Shown: positions 35,564 through 44,638 of the stretch, piece by piece
Position numbering within the stretch: the first letter of the stretch is position 1
How the letters are laid out: each line of letters starts with the position of its first letter
Origin: Prevotella sp.
Lineage (GTDB): Bacteria; Bacteroidota; Bacteroidia; Bacteroidales; Bacteroidaceae
Length of the DNA: 64,000 bases
NCBI GenBank assembly: GCA_015060485.1
Contig: SUYI01000012.1
Coordinates: forward strand, 1 to 64,000
Direction: 5' to 3'
The notes under the pieces: generated by a model
The model's database searches: none
Seen by the model: only the letters and a program-made list of their open reading frames with translations
Told to the model about the DNA's origin: nothing
Translations under genes and position numbers: made by a program

Positions 35564-36207
35564 AAATGAAATCATATCTGAATACAGCAAACATAGCACG
35601 AAGCAAGGACAGGGTGGAGTATCATCCGTTAGTGCCGTTCTTGCCCGAAAACGCCCGTGTGTTGTTCTTGGGCAGTTTCCCGCCACAACGTAAACGCTGG
35701 TGCATGGACTTCTATTACCCCAACTTTATCAACGACCACTGGCGCATCGAAGGGGAAGTGTTCTTTGGTAACCGCCAGCATTTTGTCGACGAAGAGGCTA
35801 AACGCTTTAAACTCGATGAAATCGTTGCTTTTTGCCAGGAAAAAGGTCTTGCCTTTTTTGATACCTCTACGGCCATCCGACGTCTGCAGGACAATGCTTC
35901 CGACAAATTCCTGGAAGTGGTAGAGCCCACCGATATCAAGGCACTCATAGCTCATTTGCCCTACTTGCGCGCTATTGTTACTACTGGCGAGAAAGCTACT
36001 GACACCATTGTACAGACGTTGAACATTTCTACGAAGCCCAAGGTAAATACCTTTGTGACAATACCTCATTTATATAATTGCGATGCCGTTGAAATCGTGC
36101 TTTATCGACTTCCGTCGTCCTCGCGGGCCTATCCGTTGGCTTTCGAAAAGAAGGCAGAGGCGTATCGAAAAATGTATGAAAAGATGGGAATTAATATTGA
36201 AAACTAA
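35560..36207 (+). CDS. Uracil-DNA glycosylase superfamily protein
   Basis: This 215-residue protein has features of the UDG-like fold: VLFLGSFPPQRKRW near the N-terminus, where the family has its catalytic loop, and a late LYRLPSSSRAYP motif like the DNA-intercalation loop. The central NASDKFLEVVEPTDI and VTTGEKATDTI stretches recall Bacteroidetes relatives annotated as DNA glycosylases. The lesion is unknown. It overlaps the EamA gene by ATGA and is followed closely by the esterase gene. Confidence 0.65.
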   Translation: MKMKSYLNTANIARSKDRVEYHPLVPFLPENARVLFLGSFPPQRKRWCMDFYYPNFINDHWRIEGEVFFGNRQHFVDEEAKRFKLDEIVAFCQEKGLAFFDTSTAIRRLQDNASDKFLEVVEPTDIKALIAHLPYLRAIVTTGEKATDTIVQTLNISTKPKVNTFVTIPHLYNCDAVEIVLYRLPSSSRAYPLAFEKKAEAYRKMYEKMGINIEN

Positions 36208-36217
36208 TTAATAAACT

Positions 36218-38593
36218 ATGACGAAAAAACTATTCATTACACTCGCCGTACTGCTGCCAATAGCAGTTATGGCTCAACAAGACCCGATAGTGGTTCGCAC
36301 CGAGTCGGGATTGGTACAGGGAATCAATCACGAGGGGACGAAAGGATTTCTGGGCATTCCCTATGCGAAAGTCGAGCGGTTCATGCCTCCAAAACCTGTC
36401 GACAAGTGGAAGGGCATACGGTTGTGCGACCATTGGGGGCCGCAGGCTATGCAAAACACATGGGGTCGCAAGCTCAGCGAGTCAGAGATGTCGGAGCAAT
36501 GCTGTGTGCTAAACGTGTGGACTACGTCTAATCTCAAAACTCCGACCTCCAACCTCAAACCCGTTATGCTTTGGCTGCATGGTGGTGGCTTCGACTCAGG
36601 CACGTCGGCATGGAATCCTGGCATGCAGCTGGCAAAGAAGGATGTCGTTGTGGTCAGCGTTAACCATCGCCTGAACATCCTCGGTTTTCTGGACCTCTCA
36701 AGCGTTTCGAAGAAATTCAAGTATTCTGGCAATGTTGGCATGCTCGACGTGGTGCAGGCCCTGCAGTGGGTGCAGCGGAACATTCGTCAGTTTGGCGGCG
36801 ACCCCACGAATGTCACCATCTTCGGTGAGTCGGGTGGGGGAGGCAAGGTGGGAACTTTGCTCTGCATGCCACAGGCCAAGGGCCTTTTCCATAAGGCTAT
36901 CATCATGAGTGGCACCATCCTCAATGTGAATACCAAGCAGATGACAGAAGAGCTGGGGCAGGCTGTGCTGAAGGAGCTGAACATCGATGCCAAGCATATT
37001 GACGACATTAACAACGTCCCCTACGACACGCTCTATGCTGCAGGCCAGGGGGCTATGGCGGCCAGCATCGGTACTCGTAAACCAGGCACACCGATGATGT
37101 GGGGCTTTGGTCCCACGCCTGATGGTGAGACGCTGTTGCAGCAGCCCTTCCAGCCTGGTTTTGCCAGCATCAGCGACAATATCCCGATCCTCATCGGTAC
37201 TACGTTCAATGAGTTGCAGCGCCTGCGCTACGACCAGCCCATGACACAAGACGAGGCTCGTCGCGAACTATTCCGCACCTTTGGCTTCGATACCCAGAGC
37301 TATCTGAGTGCTTTTGCTGAGGCTTATCCTGACCATACGCTGCAGGACCTGCTGAGCATCGATTGGCTGTTTCGTCCGAAAACCATTATTACTGCTGATG
37401 CCGTCACCGCCCACCGCTCATCACTCTCATCTTTCACCTCTCACCACTCACCTCTTTATATGTATATGTTCACATGGCGCTCGCCCGTCAACAAAGGCAG
37501 CGTGCATGGCCACGAACTGAAGTTCTGCTTCAACACACTCCATCATGCTGCCAACGAGTTGCCGCAGCCTACTGAGGCTGACCTACGTCTGGCCGAAACA
37601 ATGAGCAGCGTATGGGCGCAGTTTGCCCATAACGGCAATCCGAATATCGATGGTTTGCCCACGTGGCATCCTTATACGAAGGAGAACGGCGAGCTGATGG
37701 AGTTCAACCACCAGTGTGCTCTCCGTCACAACCACGATCGTCGTCTGGCAGAGATGATCGACAAGCATTGTTTCCAGCAGCTCGACGACTTCCGCGCCAA
37801 GCAGAGCAGTAAGATAATCAAGATGGGCGATGTCACCATGACCATTTATCCCACGAAGGGCGCCAAAATCATGTCGCTGACGTACAAGGGCCAGGAAGTC
37901 ATTTCGCAACAGACGGCCCCCGAATCCTTCGGCAGCACCTTCTGGACCAGTCCGCAGAAGGAGTGGAACTGGCCTCCCGTACAGGAGTTCGACAAAGGTG
38001 TTTATCAGGTCGAAGATCTGCCCGGAGGAGGTTTTGTCATGACCAGCGAAGTGTCGCAAAAACTGAAATACCGCATCCGTAAGGAGTTCACTGTCGACGA
38101 GAAGGACAATGCCATCGTTATTACATATTCTATTGTTAACGAGAGCGACGAGACGCGCCAGGTGGCTCCGTGGGAGATCACCCGTGTGCCCAACGACGGC
38201 GGTATGATTTTCTTCGATGCCCCCCTCGATGGCGTGACGCCTGCTGGTGTCTTGTCCTTCAAGTCCGAATATGGTGCCGTATGGTATCAGCCCGACGAAG
38301 CCCCCCAGAACCGCAAGATAAATGCTGATGGCAAGGGCTGGTATGCCTATTGTAATAACGGCCTGCTACTGTTGAAGAAGTTCGATGACTTGACAGCCTC
38401 ACAGCCCGCTCCCGGTGAGGCCGAGATACAGGTTTACATGAATCGTGGCAAGACTTTCATCGAACTGGAAGCTCAGGGCGCTTACACCACGCTCAAGCCT
38501 CACGAGCAGCTCAACTGGACGGTACGCTGGTATTTGCGGCCTGTAGAGGGCAATGCTCAACCCTCATCAGAATTGTTACAGATGGTCAGATAA
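36218..38593 (+). CDS. Secreted type B carboxylesterase with C-terminal mutarotase-like domain
   Basis: This 791-residue protein has a signal peptide (KKLFITLAVLLPIAVMAQ). The esterase domain (about 20-510) has VMLWLHGGGFDSG (oxyanion hole), the nucleophile Ser in FGESGGGGK, an acidic residue in GTTFNELQRL and the His in VHGHELKF. A second domain (about 540-780, DVTMTIYPTKGAKIMSLTY and later) looks like a galactose-mutarotase/DUF4380 fold. It probably removes acyl groups from plant polysaccharide. Two patches, about 36526-36570 and 37424-37466, are simple-sequence repeats read in frame (TSNLKTPTSNLK and SLSSFTSHHSPL). Confidence 0.85.
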   Translation: MTKKLFITLAVLLPIAVMAQQDPIVVRTESGLVQGINHEGTKGFLGIPYAKVERFMPPKPVDKWKGIRLCDHWGPQAMQNTWGRKLSESEMSEQCCVLNVWTTSNLKTPTSNLKPVMLWLHGGGFDSGTSAWNPGMQLAKKDVVVVSVNHRLNILGFLDLSSVSKKFKYSGNVGMLDVVQALQWVQRNIRQFGGDPTNVTIFGESGGGGKVGTLLCMPQAKGLFHKAIIMSGTILNVNTKQMTEELGQAVLKELNIDAKHIDDINNVPYDTLYAAGQGAMAASIGTRKPGTPMMWGFGPTPDGETLLQQPFQPGFASISDNIPILIGTTFNELQRLRYDQPMTQDEARRELFRTFGFDTQSYLSAFAEAYPDHTLQDLLSIDWLFRPKTIITADAVTAHRSSLSSFTSHHSPLYMYMFTWRSPVNKGSVHGHELKFCFNTLHHAANELPQPTEADLRLAETMSSVWAQFAHNGNPNIDGLPTWHPYTKENGELMEFNHQCALRHNHDRRLAEMIDKHCFQQLDDFRAKQSSKIIKMGDVTMTIYPTKGAKIMSLTYKGQEVISQQTAPESFGSTFWTSPQKEWNWPPVQEFDKGVYQVEDLPGGGFVMTSEVSQKLKYRIRKEFTVDEKDNAIVITYSIVNESDETRQVAPWEITRVPNDGGMIFFDAPLDGVTPAGVLSFKSEYGAVWYQPDEAPQNRKINADGKGWYAYCNNGLLLLKKFDDLTASQPAPGEAEIQVYMNRGKTFIELEAQGAYTTLKPHEQLNWTVRWYLRPVEGNAQPSSELLQMVR

Positions 38594-38636
38594 AACAACC
38601 GTTTTTGCGTAGGCGCAATCTACAGTCGAATAATCC

Positions 38637-39452
38637 TTATGGTTCGTAATTGGATTTGTGGATGATGGCGGTGAAGATACGGCCAGAGTTGATGCCTAAA
38701 CGGCGTGCAGAGAAATAGTCGGCAGACTGTTGGAGGGTGCAGACGGATGAGACCCTAATGTTCTGTGGATTTAAGCCAGACAAGATCAGTTGCTGACGGT
38801 TGCACTCAGGCAGGTCGATGTGCCATTTTTCGACCATTTCATCGGTGGTGGGGTAACGGCGGCTGATGGTAGACATGTCGAACCCTTCTTGTGCAAAGGC
38901 CTTGTAGACCTCGTCGCCTACCTCGAAACTGTCGAGATGGATGCCGGGACCAATTTGGGCCACGAGTAGTTGAGGATGTGTGCCGTAGGTTTCTGTCATC
39001 GCTTTGATGGCTTTCTGGACGATGCACTTGACGGTGCCTCGCCAACCAGCATGGATGGCGCAGGTGGCATGGTGTTCACTATCGTAGAGCAGCACGGGGA
39101 TGCAGTCGGCAGTGGAAACGCCAATGCACACATCATGCAGGTTGGTCATCAGGGCATCAACCCCCTCCAGAGCTGCCAGTCGCTCTATTGTGCCGAGAGC
39201 CAGGAATACCTCGTCAATCGTAGCCACCTTGGTCTGATGTACTTGATGGGGTATGATGAGGCAGTCATCGTTGATGCCGAGCAGTTGGCATAGCGCCTCG
39301 CGGTTACGGCGGATATGGTCCTCGTTGTCGCCACAATAGCGGTTGATATTGAACCCAGCATAGTTACCCGTGCTGCACCCTCCATGCCGGGTGCTGCTGA
39401 AGGCCACCACACCACGCCCCATGTCGTAATAATCCAATTGCGGTTGTTGCAT
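38637..39452 (-). CDS. pgeF: Peptidoglycan editing factor PgeF (laccase-domain, YfiH family)
   Basis: This 271-residue protein has the Cu-oxidase_4 fold with the metal/active-site residues in HQVHQTKVATIDE, GVSTADCIPVLL (Cys) and CAIHAGWRGTVKCIV (His). In E. coli the relative trims wrongly incorporated L-Ser from muropeptides, and others have adenosine-related activity. The length is normal. It is convergent with the esterase gene and has its own promoter. Confidence 0.92.
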   Translation of the reverse strand: MQQPQLDYYDMGRGVVAFSSTRHGGCSTGNYAGFNINRYCGDNEDHIRRNREALCQLLGINDDCLIIPHQVHQTKVATIDEVFLALGTIERLAALEGVDALMTNLHDVCIGVSTADCIPVLLYDSEHHATCAIHAGWRGTVKCIVQKAIKAMTETYGTHPQLLVAQIGPGIHLDSFEVGDEVYKAFAQEGFDMSTISRRYPTTDEMVEKWHIDLPECNRQQLILSGLNPQNIRVSSVCTLQQSADYFSARRLGINSGRIFTAIIHKSNYEP

Positions 39453-39531
39453 ACAATAGAAACGGGTTATTTCTTAATCTGCTTGACAGGGAATGTGAAA
39501 TTTAAAGAGATTATCTTTTTCATTTTGCAGG

Positions 39532-39562
39532 CAAAGATAGCAAAAGATTTACTCACGGCAAA
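39532..39562 (-). promoter_or_regulatory. Promoter of pgeF
   Basis: TTTG (complement of 39559-39562), 19 bp, TATCTTTG (complement of 39532-39539). The leader is about 75 nt. Confidence 0.7.
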
Positions 39563-39620
39563 ACGAAATCGGTGTTTTTTGTACTCTTATCGGGAAAAAG
39601 CAAGAATAATCAGCTTTATA

Positions 39621-39652
39621 TTTGGTTATTTGTCGGCTAAATCGTACCTTTG
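39621..39652 (+). promoter_or_regulatory. Promoter of the tandem sensor operon
   Basis: TTTG at 39621-39624, 20 bp, TACCTTTG at 39645-39652. The ATG at 39662 is 9 bp beyond, giving a very short leader. Confidence 0.75.
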
Positions 39653-39661
39653 CAACGAAAT

Positions 39662-41053
39662 ATGCAGAAATGGGCGAACCAAATCTCCAGGACCTTATCC
39701 TTCAGGCTGAGTCTGATGGTTGTCCTTGCGGTAGCGATTCTTTTGTCGTTATCGTTGGCTGTGTTGTTCCATTTCTCGCGTCAGGCACTGAAACAAGAGG
39801 CTCTTCAGAGCGCTGAGCAGACGTTGGAGAGCACCGTGCAGCACATCGACAACATTTTGTTGAGCGTAGAGCAGTCGGTGGGCAACATCTACTGGGATAT
39901 GCTGGTTCATCTTGACGATCCAGAGCAGATGAAGGCCTACAGCAAGCGCATAGCGGATTGTAACCCATATATTCTGAATTGTGACATCGTGCTACATCCG
40001 GATTCTGTGGTTCCGGCGGGAAAAGTGTGGACAGGATGGTCGCGTGAGAAAACTGCCATTTTCAGCCTGCCCATCTACAATCGGCGAGGTCAGTGCATCG
40101 GCCAGGTGGACAGCCATGTGTCGATAGCGCTGATTTCGCAGATTATCCTCTCATCGAAGCCGTCGCCCAATGGTTACAGTACCCTGTTGGACAGCAAAGG
40201 CTCGTACATCGTACACCCCGATAGCGATAAGCTGTTGCACCAGACCATTTATACCCAGACGGAAGGCGGGAAGAATGCCAGCATTAAGGAGGTGGCAGAC
40301 GCCATGGTGGCCGGCGAGACCGGTTACAAGCGTTTTACGATGGACGGCCACAAGAACTATGTGTTCTACAAACCGTTCTTGCGTTCCGACGTACCAGGCC
40401 GTACTGGCGTCAAGCTCGACTGGAGCGTGGGTGTCATCTATCCCGAGAACGATATCTTCGGCGAATACAACCAACTGCTCTATTACGTGTTGGGCATTGC
40501 CGTTGTGAGCTTGCTGTTGTTCTTTGCACTCTGCTGGCTGATTGCTCACCGCCAATTGCTGCCTCTGCAGATGTTGACAAAATCGGCACAGCGCATAGCA
40601 GAAGGAAACTACAAAGAGCCTATTTCCCCGGCAAAAGACACGAGTGCGACGCATCGTCGCGAGGATGAAATCGGCCTGTTGCAGGAGTGTTTCCAGCAGA
40701 TGCAGCAGTCTTTGTCCGTCCATGTCAGTGAATTGGAGCAACTGCTGAAAACCCTGGAGGAGCATGGTGAGAGCCTGCGAAAGATGTATCGTCAAGCTCA
40801 AGAGGCCGATCACATGAAGATAGCTTTCCTGCACAATATGACCAACCAGATGATGGACCCCGCCAAGGCCATTGCTGCCAGTGTGGAGCGGCTCTGCCAA
40901 TCGGAGTCGGAAGAACGGACAGCGGACTATCGTGACAGGTGTGCACAGGAAGTGGATACCATCAAGTCGCAAAGTAAAGTCATTACTGACGTATTGAACC
41001 AACTGTTGGATGCTGCCGACAGCGAAAAAGGAAAGGAGGAGCCACATGAGTAG
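39662..41053 (+). CDS. Degenerate Cache-HAMP sensor, histidine-kinase-like without His or ATPase domain
   Basis: This 463-residue protein has a transmembrane helix at about 14-35, an extracytoplasmic double-Cache-like sensor (about 40-285, with GYSTLLDSKGSYIVHPD), a second helix (YVLGIAVVSLLLFFALCWL), HAMP and a coiled coil. The end resembles a HisKA dimerisation helix (AFLHNMTNQMMDPAKAI), but where active kinases have SHEIRTPL the phospho-accepting His is Asn, and there is no HATPase domain. The next gene has the same layout and is a complete kinase. A role as a regulatory partner is inferred from this. Confidence 0.8.
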   Translation: MQKWANQISRTLSFRLSLMVVLAVAILLSLSLAVLFHFSRQALKQEALQSAEQTLESTVQHIDNILLSVEQSVGNIYWDMLVHLDDPEQMKAYSKRIADCNPYILNCDIVLHPDSVVPAGKVWTGWSREKTAIFSLPIYNRRGQCIGQVDSHVSIALISQIILSSKPSPNGYSTLLDSKGSYIVHPDSDKLLHQTIYTQTEGGKNASIKEVADAMVAGETGYKRFTMDGHKNYVFYKPFLRSDVPGRTGVKLDWSVGVIYPENDIFGEYNQLLYYVLGIAVVSLLLFFALCWLIAHRQLLPLQMLTKSAQRIAEGNYKEPISPAKDTSATHRREDEIGLLQECFQQMQQSLSVHVSELEQLLKTLEEHGESLRKMYRQAQEADHMKIAFLHNMTNQMMDPAKAIAASVERLCQSESEERTADYRDRCAQEVDTIKSQSKVITDVLNQLLDAADSEKGKEEPHE

Positions 41054-42977
41054 CGTTCGTAGGAGCCTTTCCCTGAAGATGAGCCATGGCATCCTGCTAA
41101 TGGCGATACCCATCTTCATTTTGTCGCTGGGTATTTTGTTCTGGCAGTCGCGTAACTTCATCCGCCAGAAGGCCGCAGAGCATGCTACTACCGTCCTCAA
41201 TAGTGCTACGCAGCGCGTCAGGACCTATATGAACACCATTGAAACTGCGACCAATTCCAACGAGTGGATTGCCGAGGAAAACTTCCAACCGGAAGTGCTG
41301 CTGGGACTGACGGACCGTATCGTACGGCTGAACCGTCACGTAAATGGCTGTTCCATCACCGCTGAGCCGGACATGTTCCCTGAATACGGCCGTTATTTCT
41401 CGGCCTATTCCGTTCGCGAAACAATACGCACGGATGGTCAGGAAGAGGTCGATTCGGTGACTACCGTCCGTGAGGAAGAGTACGACTATTACGAAAAAGT
41501 GTGGTACAAGACCCCGAAGAAGTTGGGAAAGCCCTGTTGGGTAGACCCCTTCGACGATTTCAACGCGACAGGGCTATATACCACCGAGATGATAGCATCG
41601 TATTGTAAGCCGATATACAAGGCCGACGGCCGTATGTTAGGTGTCATTTCTACCGACCTCTCGCTGCGCAGTCTCGCCCAGACCGTCGATTCTGCCAGCC
41701 ATCCCTATCCCAATGCCTATTTCATGCTGATAGGGCAGGACGGGCATTATTTCATCCACCCCGACGCGGCCCGCCTCTTCAAGCGGACCATTTTCAGTGA
41801 TGCCGATCCCCGTGAAAATGCCGATCAGATTGCGTTGGGTCACGAGATGACGGCAGGCAGGCAGGGACACATGACTGTGGTTGTCGACGGAGAGCCGTGC
41901 CTGGTGTGCTATCGTCCGGTGCCCGGTACTGAGTGGAGTCTGGCACTGGTGTGTCCTGAGAGTGATATCCTGAAGAGTTATCACAAGCTGGGATATATCA
42001 TAGCGCTGCTTATCGCCGTCGGATTAGTGGCCATTATGCTGCTCTGCCGACGAGCTGTGAGTCATGCCATTCGTCCCGTCACTAAGCTGTCGAATCTGAC
42101 CAGACAAATCGCCAACGGACAATACGAAGTGTTCTGCCCGCATACCCGGCGTGAGGATGCCGTCGGACAGCTGCAAAACAGTTTCGCTGCGATGCAGGAG
42201 TCGCTGAACTTCCATATGGGTAGCATACGCTATACGACTGAAGTTGCCCGCCAGCGCAATGAGGAGCAGGCACAGGCTACGCTGCTGGCTGAGGAGGCCC
42301 TCAGGCAGAAGACAACCTTTATTCAAAATGTGACACACCAGATACGTACACCGCTGAACATCATCATGGGCTTTGCTCAAGTGATGCGCGATGGCATGGC
42401 ACAGGACGAAATGGCCAGCATCAAGCACATGATGCTTCACAACAGCTATACGCTGACCCGTCTGTTGCAGATGCTGTTCGACAGCTCGGACAGCGGACTC
42501 TCTGAAGAGCTGAACAGCCAAAAGCAAGAGCTTGTATCGTGCAACGAGCTGGCTCGCGACAGTATCGACAACCTGCTTTCGCACGCCCCCAATGTCAATA
42601 TTCAGTTCGAGAGTGACGCCACTGATGACTTCTGCATCACCACCAACAGGCTTTATCTGTTGCGCAGCCTGCGCGAACTGCTTTATAATTCCGCCAAATA
42701 TTCTGACCAGAGGCATCTGTTGCTCCGCATCACACATACGGACAGCAAGGCGTACTTCTGTGTCGAGGACAAAGGACCGGGCATTTCCGAGGATAAGACA
42801 GAACAGATTTTCGAACCCTTTATGAAGATTGACGACCTTACCGAAGGGCTGGGACTTGGTCTGCCACTCAGCAAGCGCCATATCATAAGTCTTGGCGGCG
42901 ACCTCACGCTCGACACCACTTACCGCGAAGGATGCCGTTTCGTCATAGAGATGCCCGTCAACAATGCACCATCATGA
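41046..42977 (+). CDS. Cache-HAMP sensor histidine kinase
   Basis: This 643-residue kinase has one N-terminal helix, a periplasmic Cache-like sensor (about 45-315, with MLIGQDGHYFIHPD), a second helix, HAMP, a HisKA helix with the phospho-accepting His in NVTHQIRTPLNIIMGF, and a complete ATPase domain (LRELLYNSAKYS N box, EDKGPGIS G1, IFEPF, LGLGLPLSK G2). It would autophosphorylate in response to an extracytoplasmic ligand, but no response regulator is encoded nearby. Its start overlaps the preceding degenerate sensor by 8 nt and its stop overlaps murQ by 4 nt. Confidence 0.92.
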   Translation: MSSVRRSLSLKMSHGILLMAIPIFILSLGILFWQSRNFIRQKAAEHATTVLNSATQRVRTYMNTIETATNSNEWIAEENFQPEVLLGLTDRIVRLNRHVNGCSITAEPDMFPEYGRYFSAYSVRETIRTDGQEEVDSVTTVREEEYDYYEKVWYKTPKKLGKPCWVDPFDDFNATGLYTTEMIASYCKPIYKADGRMLGVISTDLSLRSLAQTVDSASHPYPNAYFMLIGQDGHYFIHPDAARLFKRTIFSDADPRENADQIALGHEMTAGRQGHMTVVVDGEPCLVCYRPVPGTEWSLALVCPESDILKSYHKLGYIIALLIAVGLVAIMLLCRRAVSHAIRPVTKLSNLTRQIANGQYEVFCPHTRREDAVGQLQNSFAAMQESLNFHMGSIRYTTEVARQRNEEQAQATLLAEEALRQKTTFIQNVTHQIRTPLNIIMGFAQVMRDGMAQDEMASIKHMMLHNSYTLTRLLQMLFDSSDSGLSEELNSQKQELVSCNELARDSIDNLLSHAPNVNIQFESDATDDFCITTNRLYLLRSLRELLYNSAKYSDQRHLLLRITHTDSKAYFCVEDKGPGISEDKTEQIFEPFMKIDDLTEGLGLGLPLSKRHIISLGGDLTLDTTYREGCRFVIEMPVNNAPS

Positions 42978-43798
42978 GCAACCACCATCACGACATTAGG
43001 GAGAAAATCACCGAGCAGCCGTCACGCTACGATCATCTGGAACAGATGACGGTATCGGAACTGTTGCAGCACATCAACGAGGAAGACCGCGGCGTGGCTG
43101 AGGCCGTGCAGCGAGCCATTCCACAGATAGAAGCACTCGTTGTGGCCATAGAGCAGCGCATGAAACAAGGCGGCCGGCTGTTCTATATCGGTGCAGGAAC
43201 CAGCGGCCGGCTGGGCGTGCTCGATGCCAGCGAGCTGCCCCCAACCTTTGGCGTGCCGGCAGGCAGGGTGCTGGCCGTCATTGCCGGAGGCGACAAAGCC
43301 CTGCGTAAAGCCGTAGAGCGCGCCGAGGACGTGACGGAACAGGGTTGGCAGGACCTGCTCGAGCACCACCCCACCGACCGCGACACCGTGTTGGGCATTG
43401 CCGCTTCGGGAACGACGCCATACGTGGTTGGCGCCATTCGTCAGGCCCGTCAGAACGGGCTGTTGACAGGCTGCATCACCAGCAATCCCAACACCCCGTT
43501 GGCTACAGCTGCCGACTATGCCATCGAGACCATTGTAGGACCGGAATTCGTCACCGGTTCCAGCCGGATGAAGAGCGGCACAGCCCAGAAGATGGTGCTC
43601 AACATGATTTCCACCACGCTCATGATCCGTCTGGGACGCGTGCGCGGCAACCGCATGGTGAAGATGCAGCTGACCAATGCCAAGCTGGTGGACCGCGGCA
43701 CGCGCATGGTTCAGGACATCCTCGGACTCGACTACGATGCAGCCCGCCAGCGCCTGTTAGAGGCTGGCAGCGTGGAAGAAGCCCTACTTTTCCCTTGA
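42974..43798 (+). CDS. murQ: N-acetylmuramic acid 6-phosphate etherase
   Basis: This protein has 274 residues. It cleaves the lactyl ether of MurNAc 6-phosphate to give GlcNAc 6-phosphate and D-lactate in peptidoglycan recycling. Motifs are GRLFYIGAGTSGRLGVLD, DASELPPTFG (catalytic Glu), GIAASGTTPYVVGAI and GSSRMKSGTAQKMVLNM, a SIS fold. The ATG at 42974 overlaps the kinase stop (ATGA), so it should be co-transcribed with the two sensors, which suggests that the sensors respond to cell-wall fragments or a related signal. Confidence 0.96.
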   Translation: MSNHHHDIREKITEQPSRYDHLEQMTVSELLQHINEEDRGVAEAVQRAIPQIEALVVAIEQRMKQGGRLFYIGAGTSGRLGVLDASELPPTFGVPAGRVLAVIAGGDKALRKAVERAEDVTEQGWQDLLEHHPTDRDTVLGIAASGTTPYVVGAIRQARQNGLLTGCITSNPNTPLATAADYAIETIVGPEFVTGSSRMKSGTAQKMVLNMISTTLMIRLGRVRGNRMVKMQLTNAKLVDRGTRMVQDILGLDYDAARQRLLEAGSVEEALLFP

Positions 43799-43802
43799 AT
43801 AA

Positions 43803-43834
43803 TTTGGAGGTTTCGAAAAAAGTTCCTATCTTTG
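43803..43834 (+). promoter_or_regulatory. Promoter of the MNT/HEPN pair
   Basis: TTTG at 43803-43806, 20 bp, TATCTTTG at 43827-43834. It starts 5 bp after the murQ stop and gives a leader of about 25 nt. Confidence 0.75.
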
Positions 43835-43863
43835 CAGCGTACACCTCAAAAACTGCGGATTAT

Positions 43864-44190
43864 ATGATGAATACGACACAAGTCTTGGACAGCATCCGGC
43901 AAGTGGCCATCGATGTGCTTCCACAGGGCAGCAAGCTGTATCTTTACGGTTCGCGCGCCCGTGGTGATGCCCGTGAGGATAGCGACTGGGACCTGCTGCT
44001 CTTGCTCGACAAACCCTCGAACAATGATGCGGACTTCAAAAAGTACGTCTATCCCATCGTTGAGCGTGGTTTTGACTTGTGGCAATACTTTAGTGTTCAC
44101 GCCTATACTAAGGACGACTGGTATAACGGCCCACATGCCATGTTTTATTATAACGTTGAAAAGGATAAACAACTGATATATGAATCTTAG
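43864..44190 (+). CDS. MNT-type minimal nucleotidyltransferase (antitoxin-like)
   Basis: This 108-residue protein has the nucleotidyltransferase signature LYLYGSRARGDAREDSDWDL with the two Asp residues that bind metal. A second ATG at 43867 is equally possible; a long upstream extension in the same frame overlaps murQ and is not real. Such MNT proteins pair with HEPN proteins, and in MntA-HepT systems they adenylylate and silence the HEPN RNase. The HEPN gene follows with an 11-nt overlap, so this is a type VII-like toxin-antitoxin candidate. A second acidic residue lies in ERGFDLWQY. Confidence 0.88.
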   Translation: MMNTTQVLDSIRQVAIDVLPQGSKLYLYGSRARGDAREDSDWDLLLLLDKPSNNDADFKKYVYPIVERGFDLWQYFSVHAYTKDDWYNGPHAMFYYNVEKDKQLIYES

Positions 44191-44581
44191 GGAAGAAGAT
44201 AGACGTATACTCGTTGAGCTGGAATTAGAGAAAGCCGATAAAACTTTCCGTCAGGTGGAAGTCTTGCAGCGTGAGCAATATTGGGACACGATGGCCAACC
44301 GTCTCTATTATTCGCTGTTTCATGCTGTCTGCGCATTGCTGATCAACGATCAGCGTGAGGTGGGTTCCCACAAGGGCGCTGCCATTCGGTTCCATCAGTA
44401 TTACGTAAAAACGGGTGTGTTTACCGAGGAGGAAGGCTCTTTCTATTCGCAGATGGAAACCCTTCGCGAGAAGTCGGACTACAACTGCTTCTTCAATGTC
44501 ACCGAGGCAGACATCGCTTCAAAAGTGGGCCCCGCCTCGGCATTCATAGAAAAGGTGAAGCATTACGTTGCTGAACGATAA
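44180..44581 (+). CDS. HEPN domain protein (toxin-like partner)
   Basis: This 133-residue all-helical protein has an HEPN core: ANRLYYSLFHAVCALLIND, then GSHKGAAIRFHQYYV and REKSDYNCFFNVTEAD. The Arg and His in RLYYSLFH are in the place of the RNase R-x4-6-H motif, so it may be an active RNase. It is paired with the MNT gene through an 11-nt overlap. Relatives without RNase activity also exist, so toxicity is not proven. Confidence 0.85.
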   Translation: MNLREEDRRILVELELEKADKTFRQVEVLQREQYWDTMANRLYYSLFHAVCALLINDQREVGSHKGAAIRFHQYYVKTGVFTEEEGSFYSQMETLREKSDYNCFFNVTEADIASKVGPASAFIEKVKHYVAER

Positions 44582-44638
44582 CAGATAATTGTCGAACCCT
44601 TAAAACCGCAGATGCCTATGGGCTGAGAGAGATATAAA

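Noticed and set aside
43345..44190. Long open frame joining part of murQ to the MNT gene
   Set aside because: The upstream half is an out-of-frame reading of murQ; a promoter at 43803-43834 places the real start at 43864.
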